64,000 nt of DNA from positions 1 to 64,000 of the forward strand of contig CAJTPK010000011.1 in the NCBI GenBank assembly GCA_910578075.1. Reading direction: 5' to 3'. This document shows, piece by piece, positions 25,067-33,035 of the stretch. Numbering within the stretch: the first letter of the stretch is position 1; each line of letters starts with the position of its first letter. The translations under genes were made by a program, and so were the position numbers. Origin of the DNA: an uncultured Muribaculaceae bacterium (lineage in GTDB: Bacteria; Bacteroidota; Bacteroidia; Bacteroidales; Muribaculaceae). The notes under the pieces were generated by a model. That model ran no database searches. It saw only the letters and a program-made list of their open reading frames with translations, and was not told the DNA's origin.

Positions 25067-27205
25067 ATGAATCTGAAAAAGTTTTTACTTATATATTTCA
25101 TGTTTTTAGCGGCCTTCGCTGTCAACGCGCAGAGCCGTATGTCAACCGGTCAAAACCCTACGGGACAGACCGGAGGCAGGATGTCTGGGGGCGATATCGC
25201 CAAAGATTCCGACAAATCATCCGATAAAAAAACATATAAGCCTGGAAGTGCATGGAAATTATCATACCCACTTGGCACTCACGAGGAATCAACAATAGAT
25301 ACTCTCCTTTATAACTATCAACGTCAGTTTGTGCCGGCAATGAACTCCGATGCATGGGCAACCACAGGTTCTTTTGCAGCTGAGGGTATAAACATGCTGT
25401 ACTTCCAGCGTCCCCGCCAGTCCGCTTTCATGTTTGAGGATGCTCTGCAATATTGGCTGCCGACATTCGACAAGGAAAAATTCTATAACGTCTATATCCC
25501 GATGACGTTACTCTCCTACAACTTTGGTGGTAACCGCGACAACCATACCGACAGATTGAAAGGTGTGTTTGCCGGAAATGTCAATCGAAAAATCGGCATC
25601 GGAGCGAACATCGATTATCTTTACACAAAAGGAGCTTACAACAGTAACGCGGCAAAAAACCTCATCTACGGCTTCCAAGGATATTACACCGGTGACCATT
25701 ACGAAATGCAGGCATTCTTAAACCACTATAATTCCCAGAATCAGGAAAACGGTGGTATAACAGATGACTTATATATAGAGGATCCGGCTGTGCTACAGGG
25801 AGGAGTTGACAAAATTGAACCGAAAAGTATCCCGACACGCCTTAATGGAGCTCAGAACAGACTTGTAGGTGCCGAATTCTATATGTCGCACGCCTACAAA
25901 ATCGGCTTTTGGAGAGATGACACCCAGGAGGGTGACACAATTGAAAGACGCACATTAGTGCCTGTCACAAAATTCATATACGCTTTTGATTACAAATACA
26001 ACCACCATACATTCAAAAACACCCGTGCTGACGAAGCTAAAGAATTCTGGGCAAACACATATTTCGACCCCAATTCAACTCTCGATAACACACATTACTG
26101 GTCTTTCTCCAATACTGTGGGCATATCGATGATAGAGGGATTCCAGAAATGGGCGAAGTTTGGTCTTTCAGCATATGCCACATATGAATTCGACCGCTTC
26201 AAACAATCATATCTCATGCCTGAGAAATCTGATGACACCAATACTCCGGACACACCTGTAACTCCAGGTAATCCAGGAGACGACAACACCGGCTCGGAAG
26301 ATGTGACACCCCCGGATGGTCTGACACCACTTCCTGAAGGATTTCTCTTTGATCATGAGAAAAAAAGAAACAGGCTCTGGATTGGAGGAAGACTTGAAAA
26401 GATGAAGGGATCGATATTGAGATATGCTGCAAATGCAAAATTCGGTCTTATGGGTGATGCCGCCGGGGATCTTGAGGTTGACGGATATGTGGAGACCAGA
26501 TTCCGACTTGGCAAAGACACCGTGCGCATCTCGGCTGATGGCTTCTTCCGTAACCAGACTCCATCATATCTTTTGCGTCACTACATATCAAATCATTTCA
26601 TATGGAATAACGATTTTGGCAAAACCCGTTCCTTCCGCGTCGGCGGACATCTGCATATTCCATGGACGCATACCGATATTCGTGCGGCTGTTGAGAATGT
26701 ACAGAACTATGTGTATTTCAACTCATCATCCATACCTGAGCAATATGGCGGTAGCGTACAGATATTTTCGGCTTCCATTGAGCAGAAATTAAGGTTTGGC
26801 ATATGGAACTGGAACAATACAGTCACTTATCAGGCTTCATCCAACCAGGATGTGATACCATTACCGGCATTAAGTGTATATAGCAATATGTTCCTTCACT
26901 TCAGGGCATTCCGTGTCCTGGAGATGCAGATAGGCGTAGACTGTGATTATTACACAAAATACAGAGGATATAACTATCAGCCAGCCACCATGTCTTTCAC
27001 CGTGCAGGGTGATAATCCGATATGGGTCGGCAATTTTGCGGTTGCCAATGCTTATGTAACAGCAAAAATCCAGAAAACACGTTTTTTTGTGCTATGGAGT
27101 CACGTGAATCAGGGACTCTTCGGACGCAATTATTTCTCTTTGCCCCACTACCCCATTGATCCCCGCCAACTCCGCTTCGGAGTATCAATCGACTTCGCCA
27201 ACTGA
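25067..27205 (+). CDS. Putative outer-membrane porin (Porin_10-like)
   Basis: With the ATG at 25067 the product has 712 residues, starting with a signal peptide ending near AAFAVNA. A GTG start at 25040 would overlap the promoter and is rejected. After a Gly/Ser-rich linker (~25-60) the rest is beta-strand-rich with aromatic girdles, matching the large Bacteroidetes 'putative porin' family: LLYNYQRQFVPAMNS, ALQYWLPTF and a long barrel ending SIDFAN. A Pro/Asp-rich loop (TPDTPVTPGNPGDDN, around residue 400) is probably surface exposed. Transport specificity is unknown. It is a single-gene unit. Confidence 0.8.
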   Translation: MNLKKFLLIYFMFLAAFAVNAQSRMSTGQNPTGQTGGRMSGGDIAKDSDKSSDKKTYKPGSAWKLSYPLGTHEESTIDTLLYNYQRQFVPAMNSDAWATTGSFAAEGINMLYFQRPRQSAFMFEDALQYWLPTFDKEKFYNVYIPMTLLSYNFGGNRDNHTDRLKGVFAGNVNRKIGIGANIDYLYTKGAYNSNAAKNLIYGFQGYYTGDHYEMQAFLNHYNSQNQENGGITDDLYIEDPAVLQGGVDKIEPKSIPTRLNGAQNRLVGAEFYMSHAYKIGFWRDDTQEGDTIERRTLVPVTKFIYAFDYKYNHHTFKNTRADEAKEFWANTYFDPNSTLDNTHYWSFSNTVGISMIEGFQKWAKFGLSAYATYEFDRFKQSYLMPEKSDDTNTPDTPVTPGNPGDDNTGSEDVTPPDGLTPLPEGFLFDHEKKRNRLWIGGRLEKMKGSILRYAANAKFGLMGDAAGDLEVDGYVETRFRLGKDTVRISADGFFRNQTPSYLLRHYISNHFIWNNDFGKTRSFRVGGHLHIPWTHTDIRAAVENVQNYVYFNSSSIPEQYGGSVQIFSASIEQKLRFGIWNWNNTVTYQASSNQDVIPLPALSVYSNMFLHFRAFRVLEMQIGVDCDYYTKYRGYNYQPATMSFTVQGDNPIWVGNFAVANAYVTAKIQKTRFFVLWSHVNQGLFGRNYFSLPHYPIDPRQLRFGVSIDFAN

Positions 27206-27276
27206 TCAAACGACACATATCTTCATTTGAAAATTAATAGCTCAAACCATTTAAACCATTGTAGTACTGAAACTAT

Positions 27277-27379
27277 TTAAACCAATAAAAACCATAAAAA
27301 GCTACGCTTTTATTGATGATGCAACCGTGCGGTGAACAATCAATAAAAGCGTAGCTTTTTATGGTTTTTATTGGTTTAA
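27277..27379. terminator. 41-bp perfect inverted repeat between convergent genes
   Basis: Positions 27277-27317 are the exact reverse complement of 27339-27379, around a 21-nt loop. The arms contain AAACCAATAAAAACCATAAA and AAGCTACGCTTTTATTGAT. It sits between the porin stop (27205) and the kbl stop (27397), so it can act as a bidirectional terminator. Its AACCA and AAAGC/GCTTT parts belong to the dispersed repeat family, which suggests it arose from one. Confidence 0.85.
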
Positions 27380-27396
27380 TTGGTTTGAGGTGTCTG

Positions 27397-28590
27397 TTAT
27401 TTGAGGACACCGAGTTTCTTGCCAACCTTGATAAAGGCTGCGATAGCCTTGTCAAGCTGCTCGCGGGTATGCGCTGCGGAGAGCTGCACACGGATACGTG
27501 CCTGATCTTTGGGCACTACAGGATAATAGAATCCGGTCACATAGATACCCTCTTTCTGCATCTCTGCAGCAAAGTCCTGCGATAGTTTCGCGTCATAAAG
27601 CATCACTGCGCAGATGGCACTCTGGGTAGGCTTGATGTCAAAACCTGCTTCAAGCATTTTGCTGCGGAAATATTCCACATTCTCCATAAGTGTAGAATGC
27701 AGTTCATCCGTTTCGCCAAGCATCTTGAACATCTCAATGCTTGCTCCGACAATCGATGGAGCCACAGAATTAGAGAAGAGATAAGGACGTGAACGCTGAC
27801 GAAGCATGTCGATGATCTCCTTGCGTCCTGTAGTGAATCCGCCCATTGCACCACCGAATGATTTACCAAGCGTGCCGGTGAATATATCTATCTTTCCATA
27901 GCAGTCGAATTTCTCAGCCACACCGTGTCCTGTAGCACCCACCACTCCTGCTGAATGACTTTCGTCAACCATCACAAGGGCGTCATATTTCTCTGCAAGT
28001 TCACAGATCTTATCCATCGGAGCTACATTGCCATCCATAGAGAACACTCCATCAGTAGCGATGACTTTGAAGCGGCAATCTTTCGCCTCCTGCAGACAAC
28101 GCTCCAGATCCTCCATATCGGCATTCTTATAGCGGAAACGTTTCGCTTTGCATAGACGCACGCCATCAATGATCGACGCATGATTCAGGGCATCTGAAAT
28201 AATGGCATCCTCTTCGGTGAACAACGGCTCGAACAATCCGCCGTTAGCGTCAAAACATGCAGCGTAAAGGATGGTATCCTCAGTTTTGAAATAATCGCTG
28301 ATGGCAGCTTCAAGCTCCTTGTGGAGATCCTGGGTTCCACAGATGAAACGAACTGACGACATGCCGTAACCACGATTATCCATAGCTCGCTTTGCCGCCT
28401 CAATAAGACGTGTGTTATCTGCCAAACCAAGATAATTGTTGGCACAGAAATTAAGCACTTCCCCGTTGACATTCTCAACCTCGATGTCTGAGCTTTGAGG
28501 TGTAACGATTACTCTTTCATTCTTGTAAAGCCCCGCATCCTTTATGCCTTGGAGCTCATTCTGCAAGTGTTGCTGAAATTTTGAATACAT
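27397..28590 (-). CDS. kbl: Glycine C-acetyltransferase (2-amino-3-ketobutyrate CoA ligase)
   Basis: Kbl (397 aa) splits 2-amino-3-ketobutyrate with CoA to glycine and acetyl-CoA, the second step of threonine catabolism. It has the alpha-oxoamine synthase fold type I PLP features: VMVDESHSAG, and the PLP lysine K243 in GTLGKSFGG. The N-terminal NFCANNYLGLADN motif is typical of Kbl. It is divergent from tdh (28707-29660), which makes its substrate; the two -7 elements lie 23 bp apart in the shared 116-bp gap. Confidence 0.96.
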   Translation of the reverse strand: MYSKFQQHLQNELQGIKDAGLYKNERVIVTPQSSDIEVENVNGEVLNFCANNYLGLADNTRLIEAAKRAMDNRGYGMSSVRFICGTQDLHKELEAAISDYFKTEDTILYAACFDANGGLFEPLFTEEDAIISDALNHASIIDGVRLCKAKRFRYKNADMEDLERCLQEAKDCRFKVIATDGVFSMDGNVAPMDKICELAEKYDALVMVDESHSAGVVGATGHGVAEKFDCYGKIDIFTGTLGKSFGGAMGGFTTGRKEIIDMLRQRSRPYLFSNSVAPSIVGASIEMFKMLGETDELHSTLMENVEYFRSKMLEAGFDIKPTQSAICAVMLYDAKLSQDFAAEMQKEGIYVTGFYYPVVPKDQARIRVQLSAAHTREQLDKAIAAFIKVGKKLGVLK

Positions 28591-28629
28591 GTTATCTTGA
28601 TATTAGAAATATGTATAATATATTTTTCC

Positions 28630-28637
28630 CAAAGTTA
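28630..28637 (-). promoter_or_regulatory. -7 element of kbl
   Basis: The minus strand reads TAACTTTG (TAnnTTTG), about 40 bp before the kbl ATG. Confidence 0.6.
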
Positions 28638-28659
28638 ACGATTATTTATGAATTTTATA

Positions 28660-28667
28660 TAAATTTG
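28660..28667 (+). promoter_or_regulatory. -7 element of tdh
   Basis: TAAATTTG matches TAnnTTTG, 39 bp before the tdh ATG, so kbl and tdh have near-symmetrical divergent promoters. Confidence 0.6.
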
Positions 28668-28706
28668 CAGAGAAATATATAACAAATCTAACCTTACCAC
28701 ACCTTC

Positions 28707-29660
28707 ATGAAAAATATACTTGTAATTGGTGCCACAGGGCAAATCGGATCGGAACTCACCATGCGTCTACGCAATGAGTATCCCGGAGGTAGTGTCGTAG
28801 CCGGATATATTCCCGGTGCGGAACCCAAAGGCAAACTGCTTGAAAGCGGTCCTGCAGAGATAGTAGACATTACAAATCCGCAGCAGATCGCTGACGTTGT
28901 GGAAAAATATAAGATTGACACAATATACAATCTTGCCGCGCTTCTGTCTGCCGTGGCAGAGGCAAAACCCCAGTTGGCCTGGAAGATCGGTGTAGGTGGT
29001 CTTTATAACTGTCTTGAGATTTCCCGAGAGAAAGGATGCGCCCTGTTCACTCCAAGCAGCATCGGATCTTTTGGTCCTGACACACCTCACACCAAAACTC
29101 CTCAAGATACCATCCAGCGTCCGGAAACTATCTACGGAGTAACAAAAGTAACCGGAGAGATGCTTTCTGACTATTATGCACGCCGCTTCGGTGTGGACAC
29201 TCGCTCTGTGCGCTTCCCCGGACTAATATCCTATGTGGCTCCTCCCGGTGGTGGAACAACCGACTACGCTGTTGATATATATTATTCAGCTGTGAAAGGC
29301 GAGGAATTCAAGTGCCCGCTCAAGCCCGGGACATTCATGGACATGATGTATATGCCGGATGCTCTGCGCGCAGCCATAGAGATCATGGAGGCAGATCCGA
29401 CAAAACTAAAACATCGCAACTCATTTAACATCGCTTCAATGAGTTTTGATCCGGAAATCATATATAACAAGATCAAGGAATATCGTCCTGAATTCAAGAT
29501 GACTTATGAGCTTGATCCGCTCCGCCAGAAGATAGCAGACTCATGGCCCGACAGCCTTGATGACACCTGCGCACGGGAGGAATGGGGTTGGAAACCGGAA
29601 TACGACCTTGATGCCATGACCCGCGACATGCTCGAAAACCTCGAGAAGAAGCTCCTCTAA
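28707..29660 (+). CDS. tdh: L-threonine 3-dehydrogenase, SDR type
   Basis: The 317-residue protein is an extended short-chain dehydrogenase: GATGQIG (8-14) for NAD binding and Y143-x-x-x-K147 for catalysis. Segments FPGLISY and MMYMPDALRAAI match the SDR-type threonine 3-dehydrogenases described from Flavobacterium and others, which oxidise L-threonine to 2-amino-3-ketobutyrate. Divergent linkage to kbl strongly supports this over a general sugar epimerase. It is not related to the zinc-dependent E. coli Tdh. Confidence 0.92.
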   Translation: MKNILVIGATGQIGSELTMRLRNEYPGGSVVAGYIPGAEPKGKLLESGPAEIVDITNPQQIADVVEKYKIDTIYNLAALLSAVAEAKPQLAWKIGVGGLYNCLEISREKGCALFTPSSIGSFGPDTPHTKTPQDTIQRPETIYGVTKVTGEMLSDYYARRFGVDTRSVRFPGLISYVAPPGGGTTDYAVDIYYSAVKGEEFKCPLKPGTFMDMMYMPDALRAAIEIMEADPTKLKHRNSFNIASMSFDPEIIYNKIKEYRPEFKMTYELDPLRQKIADSWPDSLDDTCAREEWGWKPEYDLDAMTRDMLENLEKKLL

Positions 29661-29705
29661 TCCAATATATACCTCTGCGGAACAAGGCTTTTATCGTATG
29701 AATTT

Positions 29706-29743
29706 AGACCCCGTTTCATAAAAAAATAGCGGTACTGGGGTCT
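29706..29743 (+). terminator. Probable stem-loop after tdh
   Basis: AGACCCC (29706-29712) pairs with GGGGTCT (29737-29743) around a loop that contains CCGTTTCATAAA, a motif also found at 36483-36528 and 50025-50060. The stem is short for the loop size, so terminator activity is uncertain. Confidence 0.4.
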
Positions 29744-29783
29744 TAGATGACTTCAATAGTCACGCAAACATACAATATTTCTT

Positions 29784-29820
29784 AAAAAACTGAAAACTTT
29801 TATTGAGTTTTCAGTTTTTT
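29784..29820. promoter_or_regulatory. Inverted repeat over the TetR-operon promoter
   Basis: AAAAAACTGAAAAC (29784-29797) and GTTTTCAGTTTTTT (29807-29820) form a perfect 14-bp dyad with a 9-bp centre. It ends 4 bp before the -7 element (29825) and covers the -33 region. It could be the operator bound by the TetR product, or an intrinsic terminator for upstream transcription, since a T-run follows. Confidence 0.6.
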
Positions 29821-29832
29821 TATTTAATTTTG
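29803..29832 (+). promoter_or_regulatory. Promoter of the TetR-efflux operon
   Basis: TTG (29803-29805) and TAATTTTG (29825-29832) are 19 bp apart, matching the Bacteroidetes consensus. The -7 element ends 7 bp before the ATG at 29840, so the transcript would be leaderless or nearly so. Confidence 0.65.
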
Positions 29833-29839
29833 CGCCCGC

Positions 29840-30475
29840 ATGGAACAGATTAGTATTTCGGAAGAGTCTTACAACAAACTGTTGGAAGCCATATTTCCTA
29901 TTATAACTGCCAATGGACTGAAAGCTACGACGATGGATGGCGTCGCGGCTTCTTTATCTATGTCCAAAAGAACTCTTTATGAGATCTTCGGAAGCAAATC
30001 GGAGATGCTTAGCGCGGTGATACACTATTTTCACGAGAGACACAAAAAAGTTGTTGAGCGCATATTCCTCACCTCAAATTCTGTGATGGAGGCAATTTAC
30101 CGTGCTCTTTTGATAAACAAAAAAGCGATGCGTGAATTCAGTGTGGAATTTTTCCGTGATATGGACTCTTATTATAAGGAACTACGAGACCTTTACGAGT
30201 CCGAATCAAATTGTTGGAACGAAAAAATGATGTATGCCATCAACTTGGGTGTGGAGCAGGGCGTATTTCGCCAGGACGTGAATTACCCTATCACCCTGCG
30301 GATGATGAGTATACAGATGGAGTCACTTAAACGTATGGAAGAGTTTTTTCCTCCGGATGTCAAACTTCAGGACGCTCTCGACACCATCATAGTCGGTTTC
30401 CTTCGTAGCATCGCATCTCCAAAGGGGATGGAAATCCTTGATGATATAAGGAAGAAAGAGATCTGCGTTGATTAG
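29840..30475 (+). CDS. TetR/AcrR family transcriptional regulator
   Basis: The 211-residue protein has an N-terminal TetR helix-turn-helix (about 10-58; VAASLSMSKRTLYEIFGSK is the recognition region) and a divergent all-helical ligand-binding domain. It heads the efflux operon 30529-36480 and very likely represses it, with pump substrates as inducers (inference). The 14-bp dyad at 29784-29820 is a candidate operator. No later Met could be the start without cutting into the HTH, so the near-leaderless 29840 start stands. Confidence 0.92.
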   Translation: MEQISISEESYNKLLEAIFPIITANGLKATTMDGVAASLSMSKRTLYEIFGSKSEMLSAVIHYFHERHKKVVERIFLTSNSVMEAIYRALLINKKAMREFSVEFFRDMDSYYKELRDLYESESNCWNEKMMYAINLGVEQGVFRQDVNYPITLRMMSIQMESLKRMEEFFPPDVKLQDALDTIIVGFLRSIASPKGMEILDDIRKKEICVD

Positions 30476-30528
30476 ACAATAACAATCAGCAAACAAACAA
30501 CATTCATATAGTTTTTATATTATTGAAA

Positions 30529-31884
30529 ATGAACATTTTCAGAACATCATTAGCAGCAATGGGCATATGTATCTCGGCTGGTCTGGCATCCGCACAGGCT
30601 CCGGCTGACACATTACGTCTTTCAAGGCAACAGTGCATTGAAATTGCTCTTCAGGACAATCCCACTATCAGAGTGGCGGATCTGGAGGTGAAACGCATGG
30701 ATTATTCCAAGAAAGAGGTGGTGGCGAATCTTTTCCCGACCATCGACTTCTCTGCAACCTATCAGCGTTCAATCGAACTGCAGACCCTCAGCATGAACAT
30801 GGGCGGAAATTCCACTAAAATCAAGATGGGATCCGACAACATGTGGAATTTCGGTTTCTCAGCGGCAATGCCTTTAGTGAATGCATCGCTGTGGAAGTCG
30901 ATAAAGATTTCAGATACCCAGATTCTATCTACACTGGAATCCGCTCGCGCTTCGCGCCTCGACATGGTCAATAATGTAAACAAATCATATTATAGCCTGC
31001 TTCTTGCAATCGCGTCAAGAGACGTGATACGCAAGAATTACGAGATTGCAAAAATAAACGCAGACATATACCAGAAACAATTCGAACAGGGAACTGCTTC
31101 TGAATATGATGTTCTCCGCAGCTCAGTGCAGGTTACTAACATTGAGCCGGAACTGCTCCAGGCTGATATAGCGGTCAGACAATGCCAGCTACAGCTCAAG
31201 GTTCTCATGGGAATGGATGCTGCTGTGGAAGTTATGCCTGACATAACTCTCCGCGAGATGCAGAGTGATATGTTCGGATACACCGCGGCTCTCAACCGCT
31301 CACTTGCCGACAACACATCCCTCCGGTCTCTTGACATCCAGACGGATATGGCACGCCAGAACGTGACATTAAAGAAATTCGCATGGATTCCTACACTTGC
31401 AGTGACATATAATGTCAACTGGAATGCACTCAGCAACGGCAACGCTCTTAAAAATCAAGATTTCAACCCATACTCTACTGTCGGGCTGGCATTACAGGTT
31501 CCGATTTTTTCCGGAGGTTCGAAATACTTCGGTGTAAAACAGGCTGAGGTTCAGTTGAAAGAATTGAGCTTCCAAAGGGAGAATCTTGTAAACTCGCTCA
31601 ACATGCAGGTTGATCTCGCCATCGACAACATCAATAAGCAGGTACGTCAGATCGAGGCAAGCGAGCAGGGAATGCGTCAGGCATCCAAGGCTTACGAAAT
31701 AATGCAGAAGAGCTTTGAGATAGGCGCAGCCACATACCTCGACCTGCGCGACAGCGAACTTGCCAACACTTCAGCACAGCTCGCTTACCTCCAGAGCATT
31801 TACAATTACCTTGTCTCTACAAGCGAGCTTGATATGCTCCTTGGCAAAGACCAGACATATATATACACTGTTTCAAAACGCTAA
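30529..31884 (+). CDS. TolC-family outer-membrane efflux channel
   Basis: The 451-residue product has a signal peptide ending near GLASAQA and two OEP helical-hairpin repeats (GTASEYDVLRSSVQV and GAATYLDLRDSELANTSAQ are the matching segments of each repeat). I start it at ATG 30529; the in-frame TTG at 30523 is less likely. It is the outer-membrane part of the tripartite pump formed with the adaptor and RND genes that follow, 12 bp downstream and on. Confidence 0.93.
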   Translation: MNIFRTSLAAMGICISAGLASAQAPADTLRLSRQQCIEIALQDNPTIRVADLEVKRMDYSKKEVVANLFPTIDFSATYQRSIELQTLSMNMGGNSTKIKMGSDNMWNFGFSAAMPLVNASLWKSIKISDTQILSTLESARASRLDMVNNVNKSYYSLLLAIASRDVIRKNYEIAKINADIYQKQFEQGTASEYDVLRSSVQVTNIEPELLQADIAVRQCQLQLKVLMGMDAAVEVMPDITLREMQSDMFGYTAALNRSLADNTSLRSLDIQTDMARQNVTLKKFAWIPTLAVTYNVNWNALSNGNALKNQDFNPYSTVGLALQVPIFSGGSKYFGVKQAEVQLKELSFQRENLVNSLNMQVDLAIDNINKQVRQIEASEQGMRQASKAYEIMQKSFEIGAATYLDLRDSELANTSAQLAYLQSIYNYLVSTSELDMLLGKDQTYIYTVSKR

Positions 31885-31896
31885 CATTTCTTCGTC

Positions 31897-32988
31897 ATGA
31901 ATAAAATATTTATTTCTGCGGCTTCGCTCGCACTTCTGACTCTCGGAGCCTGCTCCGGATCCGAAAAACAGGACAAAAATGTCAAGGAAGAATCAGCACC
32001 TGTTGTGAAAACAATGCTTGTAAACGACAGGGAGGTGAATCAAATAGGCAATTACACCGCGACTGTTGAGCCTGAGTTGATAAACAATATTTCCTCATCC
32101 GCACCCAACCGTATCAAACAGATACTCGTAGATGAGGGTATGCGTGTGTCTGCCGGACAGCGCCTTGTCATAATGGACGACATCAACACCACAAGCTACG
32201 AACTGCAGGTAGATAACGCCAAAGCCAATCTGAAAAACGTAGAGGTTAATTACAACCGCGCTTTGGAACTTTACAAAATAGGCGGTGGCACAAAACAGCA
32301 GGTTGACCAGATGGAGATACAGCTTGTGAATGCAAAAAACGCACTGGCTTCTGCTGAACGCACCCTGCGCAACATGCGTGAGAACACAGTGCTTACATCC
32401 CCTATCTCCGGAGTGGTGACTGCAAGGAATTATGATCCGGGCGATATGACAGCGAATCTTCCCATACTTACTGTCGCTCGCACCCAACCTGTCAAGATCG
32501 TTATTAACGTTTCAGAAAGCGAACTCGCGAAGGTGAAACGTGGAATGCCCGCCATCGTGACATTCGACACATACGGCGATGAGATCTTCAACGGCACTGT
32601 AACGCTGGTGTCTCCTACTGTCGACCATTCGTCACGCACATTCGGCGCTGAGGTCACACTCGCCAATTCCGACGGTCGTATCCTGCCGGGTATGTTCGGA
32701 CGCGTTGAACTGAGTCTCGGAACAGCGCGTCGCGTTGTCGTTCCGGACAAAGCGGTGGTAAAGCAACCGGGATCAGGCAACCATTATGTCTACGTATATA
32801 ATCAGGACGGAACTGTCAGCTACAACAAGGTCGAACTCGGTCAGCGTCTCGGTGATTCCTATGAGCTTATAAGCGGTGTGGAACCAGGCTCAACAGTGGT
32901 TGTTTCCGGACAGACTCGCCTTGCCAACGGAATGAAGGTAAGGATTGCTAATGACACCAAGAATGACAGCAATAAATCTGAGAAGTAA
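31897..32988 (+). CDS. Efflux RND periplasmic adaptor (membrane fusion protein)
   Basis: The 363-residue lipoprotein (lipobox LGAC, Cys19) has the adaptor order: first lipoyl half (NRIKQILVDEGMRVSAGQ), a helical hairpin (~95-140), second lipoyl half (VLTSPISGVVTARNYDPGD), beta-barrel and membrane-proximal domain. It links the RND pump at 33036 to the channel at 30529. Length and domains are standard for HAE-1 adaptors. Confidence 0.94.
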   Translation: MNKIFISAASLALLTLGACSGSEKQDKNVKEESAPVVKTMLVNDREVNQIGNYTATVEPELINNISSSAPNRIKQILVDEGMRVSAGQRLVIMDDINTTSYELQVDNAKANLKNVEVNYNRALELYKIGGGTKQQVDQMEIQLVNAKNALASAERTLRNMRENTVLTSPISGVVTARNYDPGDMTANLPILTVARTQPVKIVINVSESELAKVKRGMPAIVTFDTYGDEIFNGTVTLVSPTVDHSSRTFGAEVTLANSDGRILPGMFGRVELSLGTARRVVVPDKAVVKQPGSGNHYVYVYNQDGTVSYNKVELGQRLGDSYELISGVEPGSTVVVSGQTRLANGMKVRIANDTKNDSNKSEK

Positions 32989-33035
32989 AAACTGAATTAG
33001 AGTAAGAATCAGTCTCATAAATAAAAATAAAACAA

